DNA from: Desulfovibrio sp.
GTDB lineage: Bacteria; Desulfobacterota; Desulfovibrionia; Desulfovibrionales; Desulfovibrionaceae
DNA length: 6,714 nucleotides
Assembly: GCA_031281815.1 (NCBI GenBank)
Contig: JAITEY010000218.1
Location: 1-6,714, forward strand
Direction of reading: 5' to 3'
The position numbers were made by a program, and so were the translations under genes. This document shows positions 6,510 to 6,714 of the stretch, piece after piece (position 1 is the first letter of the stretch; each line of letters starts with the position of its first letter). Under the pieces are notes generated by a model. The model saw only the letters and a program-made list of their open reading frames with translations. It ran no database searches and was not told where the DNA came from.

Positions 6510-6553
6510 GGCGGTCGTTTTCGGCGGCCGGAAACGACCGCCTGTCCTTTTTT
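6510..6553 (+). terminator. Intrinsic terminator between gltI and gltJ
   Basis: A stem of about 15 bp starts two bases after the gltI stop: 6510-6524 (GGCGGTCGTTTTCGG) pairs with 6528-6542 through one G-T wobble, with a 3-base loop. TGTCC and six T (6548-6553) follow. Because gltJ continues in the same direction 48 bases later, it probably acts as a partial terminator or a 3'-end stabiliser that raises gltI mRNA over the permease genes. Confidence 0.75.
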
Positions 6554-6555
6554 CT

Positions 6556-6588
6556 GCTGCGGCGCTCCCCGAGGGGAAGCGCCGCAGC
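6556..6588 (+). repeat. Second strong hairpin just upstream of gltJ
   Basis: GCTGCGGCGCT (6556-6566) pairs with AGCGCCGCAGC (6578-6588). CCCC/GGGG continues the stem inside past one unpaired A (6577). There is no T-run. It ends 13 bases before the gltJ ATG, where it could limit ribosome loading or block 3' exonucleases. Confidence 0.65.
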
Positions 6589-6601
6589 GGGCGGTGCGTA
6601 C

Positions 6602-6714
6602 ATGCATTGGGGAATATTTTTCGAGGAGGCCCCCTTCGGCGGGGTGCAGTATTATCAATGGCTCCTGCACGGCTTTGCCGTGACGGTGGAATTGTCCGTC
6701 TGCTCCTGGGTGGT
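6602..6714 (+). CDS. gltJ: Glutamate/aspartate ABC transporter permease GltJ (5' part only)
   Basis: The first 37 codons are present before the window ends. The peptide begins MHWGIFFEEAPFGGVQYYQW and continues LLHGFAVTVELSVCSWVV. This aligns with the start of E. coli GltJ (WNWGIFLQQAPFG, then a W-rich stretch, then GFQVTIALSICAW), including the first membrane helix of this permease family. GltJ forms the inner-membrane channel with GltK. ATG 6602 is preferred because it matches the family N-terminus, although no strong ribosome binding site is visible, only GGGCGGTG about six bases upstream. Its position directly after gltI supports a gltIJKL-type operon; the rest lies outside the window. 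Confidence 0.88.
   Translation, partial: MHWGIFFEEAPFGGVQYYQWLLHGFAVTVELSVCSWV

Noticed and set aside
1..6714. tRNA, rRNA or CRISPR array
   Set aside because: No cloverleaf-type sequence, rRNA motif or regularly spaced repeat was seen on either strand by eye.

Overview
The window looks like a chromosomal segment from a Desulfovibrio-like (Desulfovibrionaceae) deltaproteobacterium. This is inferred from GC-rich genes, a TAXI-type periplasmic receptor beside a Cache-type hybrid sensor kinase, and an E. coli-like GltI/GltJ importer. No marker gene fixes the taxonomy.

Positions 1-1403 are a gene-poor, partly AT-rich scar. It begins with what looks like the terminal end of an IS66-like insertion sequence (to about 118) running out of the window to the left. 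Next comes a clear but broken remnant of a Fic-family AMP transferase (about 352-631). A minus-strand relic that resembles a PAS sensor domain follows (744-1052), then an AT-rich stretch with small repeats and no convincing gene. The area appears to have been hit by insertions and to be decaying.

Positions 1404-4841 hold a compact two-gene unit behind a plausible sigma70 promoter. The first gene encodes a secreted TAXI-family TRAP solute receptor (1483-2532). The second encodes a membrane hybrid histidine kinase with a dCACHE periplasmic sensor, HAMP, HisKA, HATPase and a C-terminal receiver (2595-4841, or 2529-4841 with an overlapping GTG start). No TRAP permease is present in the window. 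The arrangement therefore suggests that the receptor delivers a ligand signal to the kinase, as LuxP does for LuxQ and TorT for TorS. This is the most interesting system here.

Positions 4842-5602 form a roughly 760-base intergenic region. It carries a weak candidate terminator, a 12-bp palindrome, an operator-like inverted repeat next to a -10-like box, a perfect 13-bp GC hairpin, and a nested hairpin followed by twelve T residues. The last two would lie in the leader of the downstream operon and could attenuate it.

Positions 5603-6714 encode glutamate/aspartate uptake: gltI (periplasmic binding protein, complete) and the first 37 codons of gltJ (permease), which runs off the right edge. A strong terminator hairpin and a second large hairpin lie between them, which should give much more binding protein than permease.
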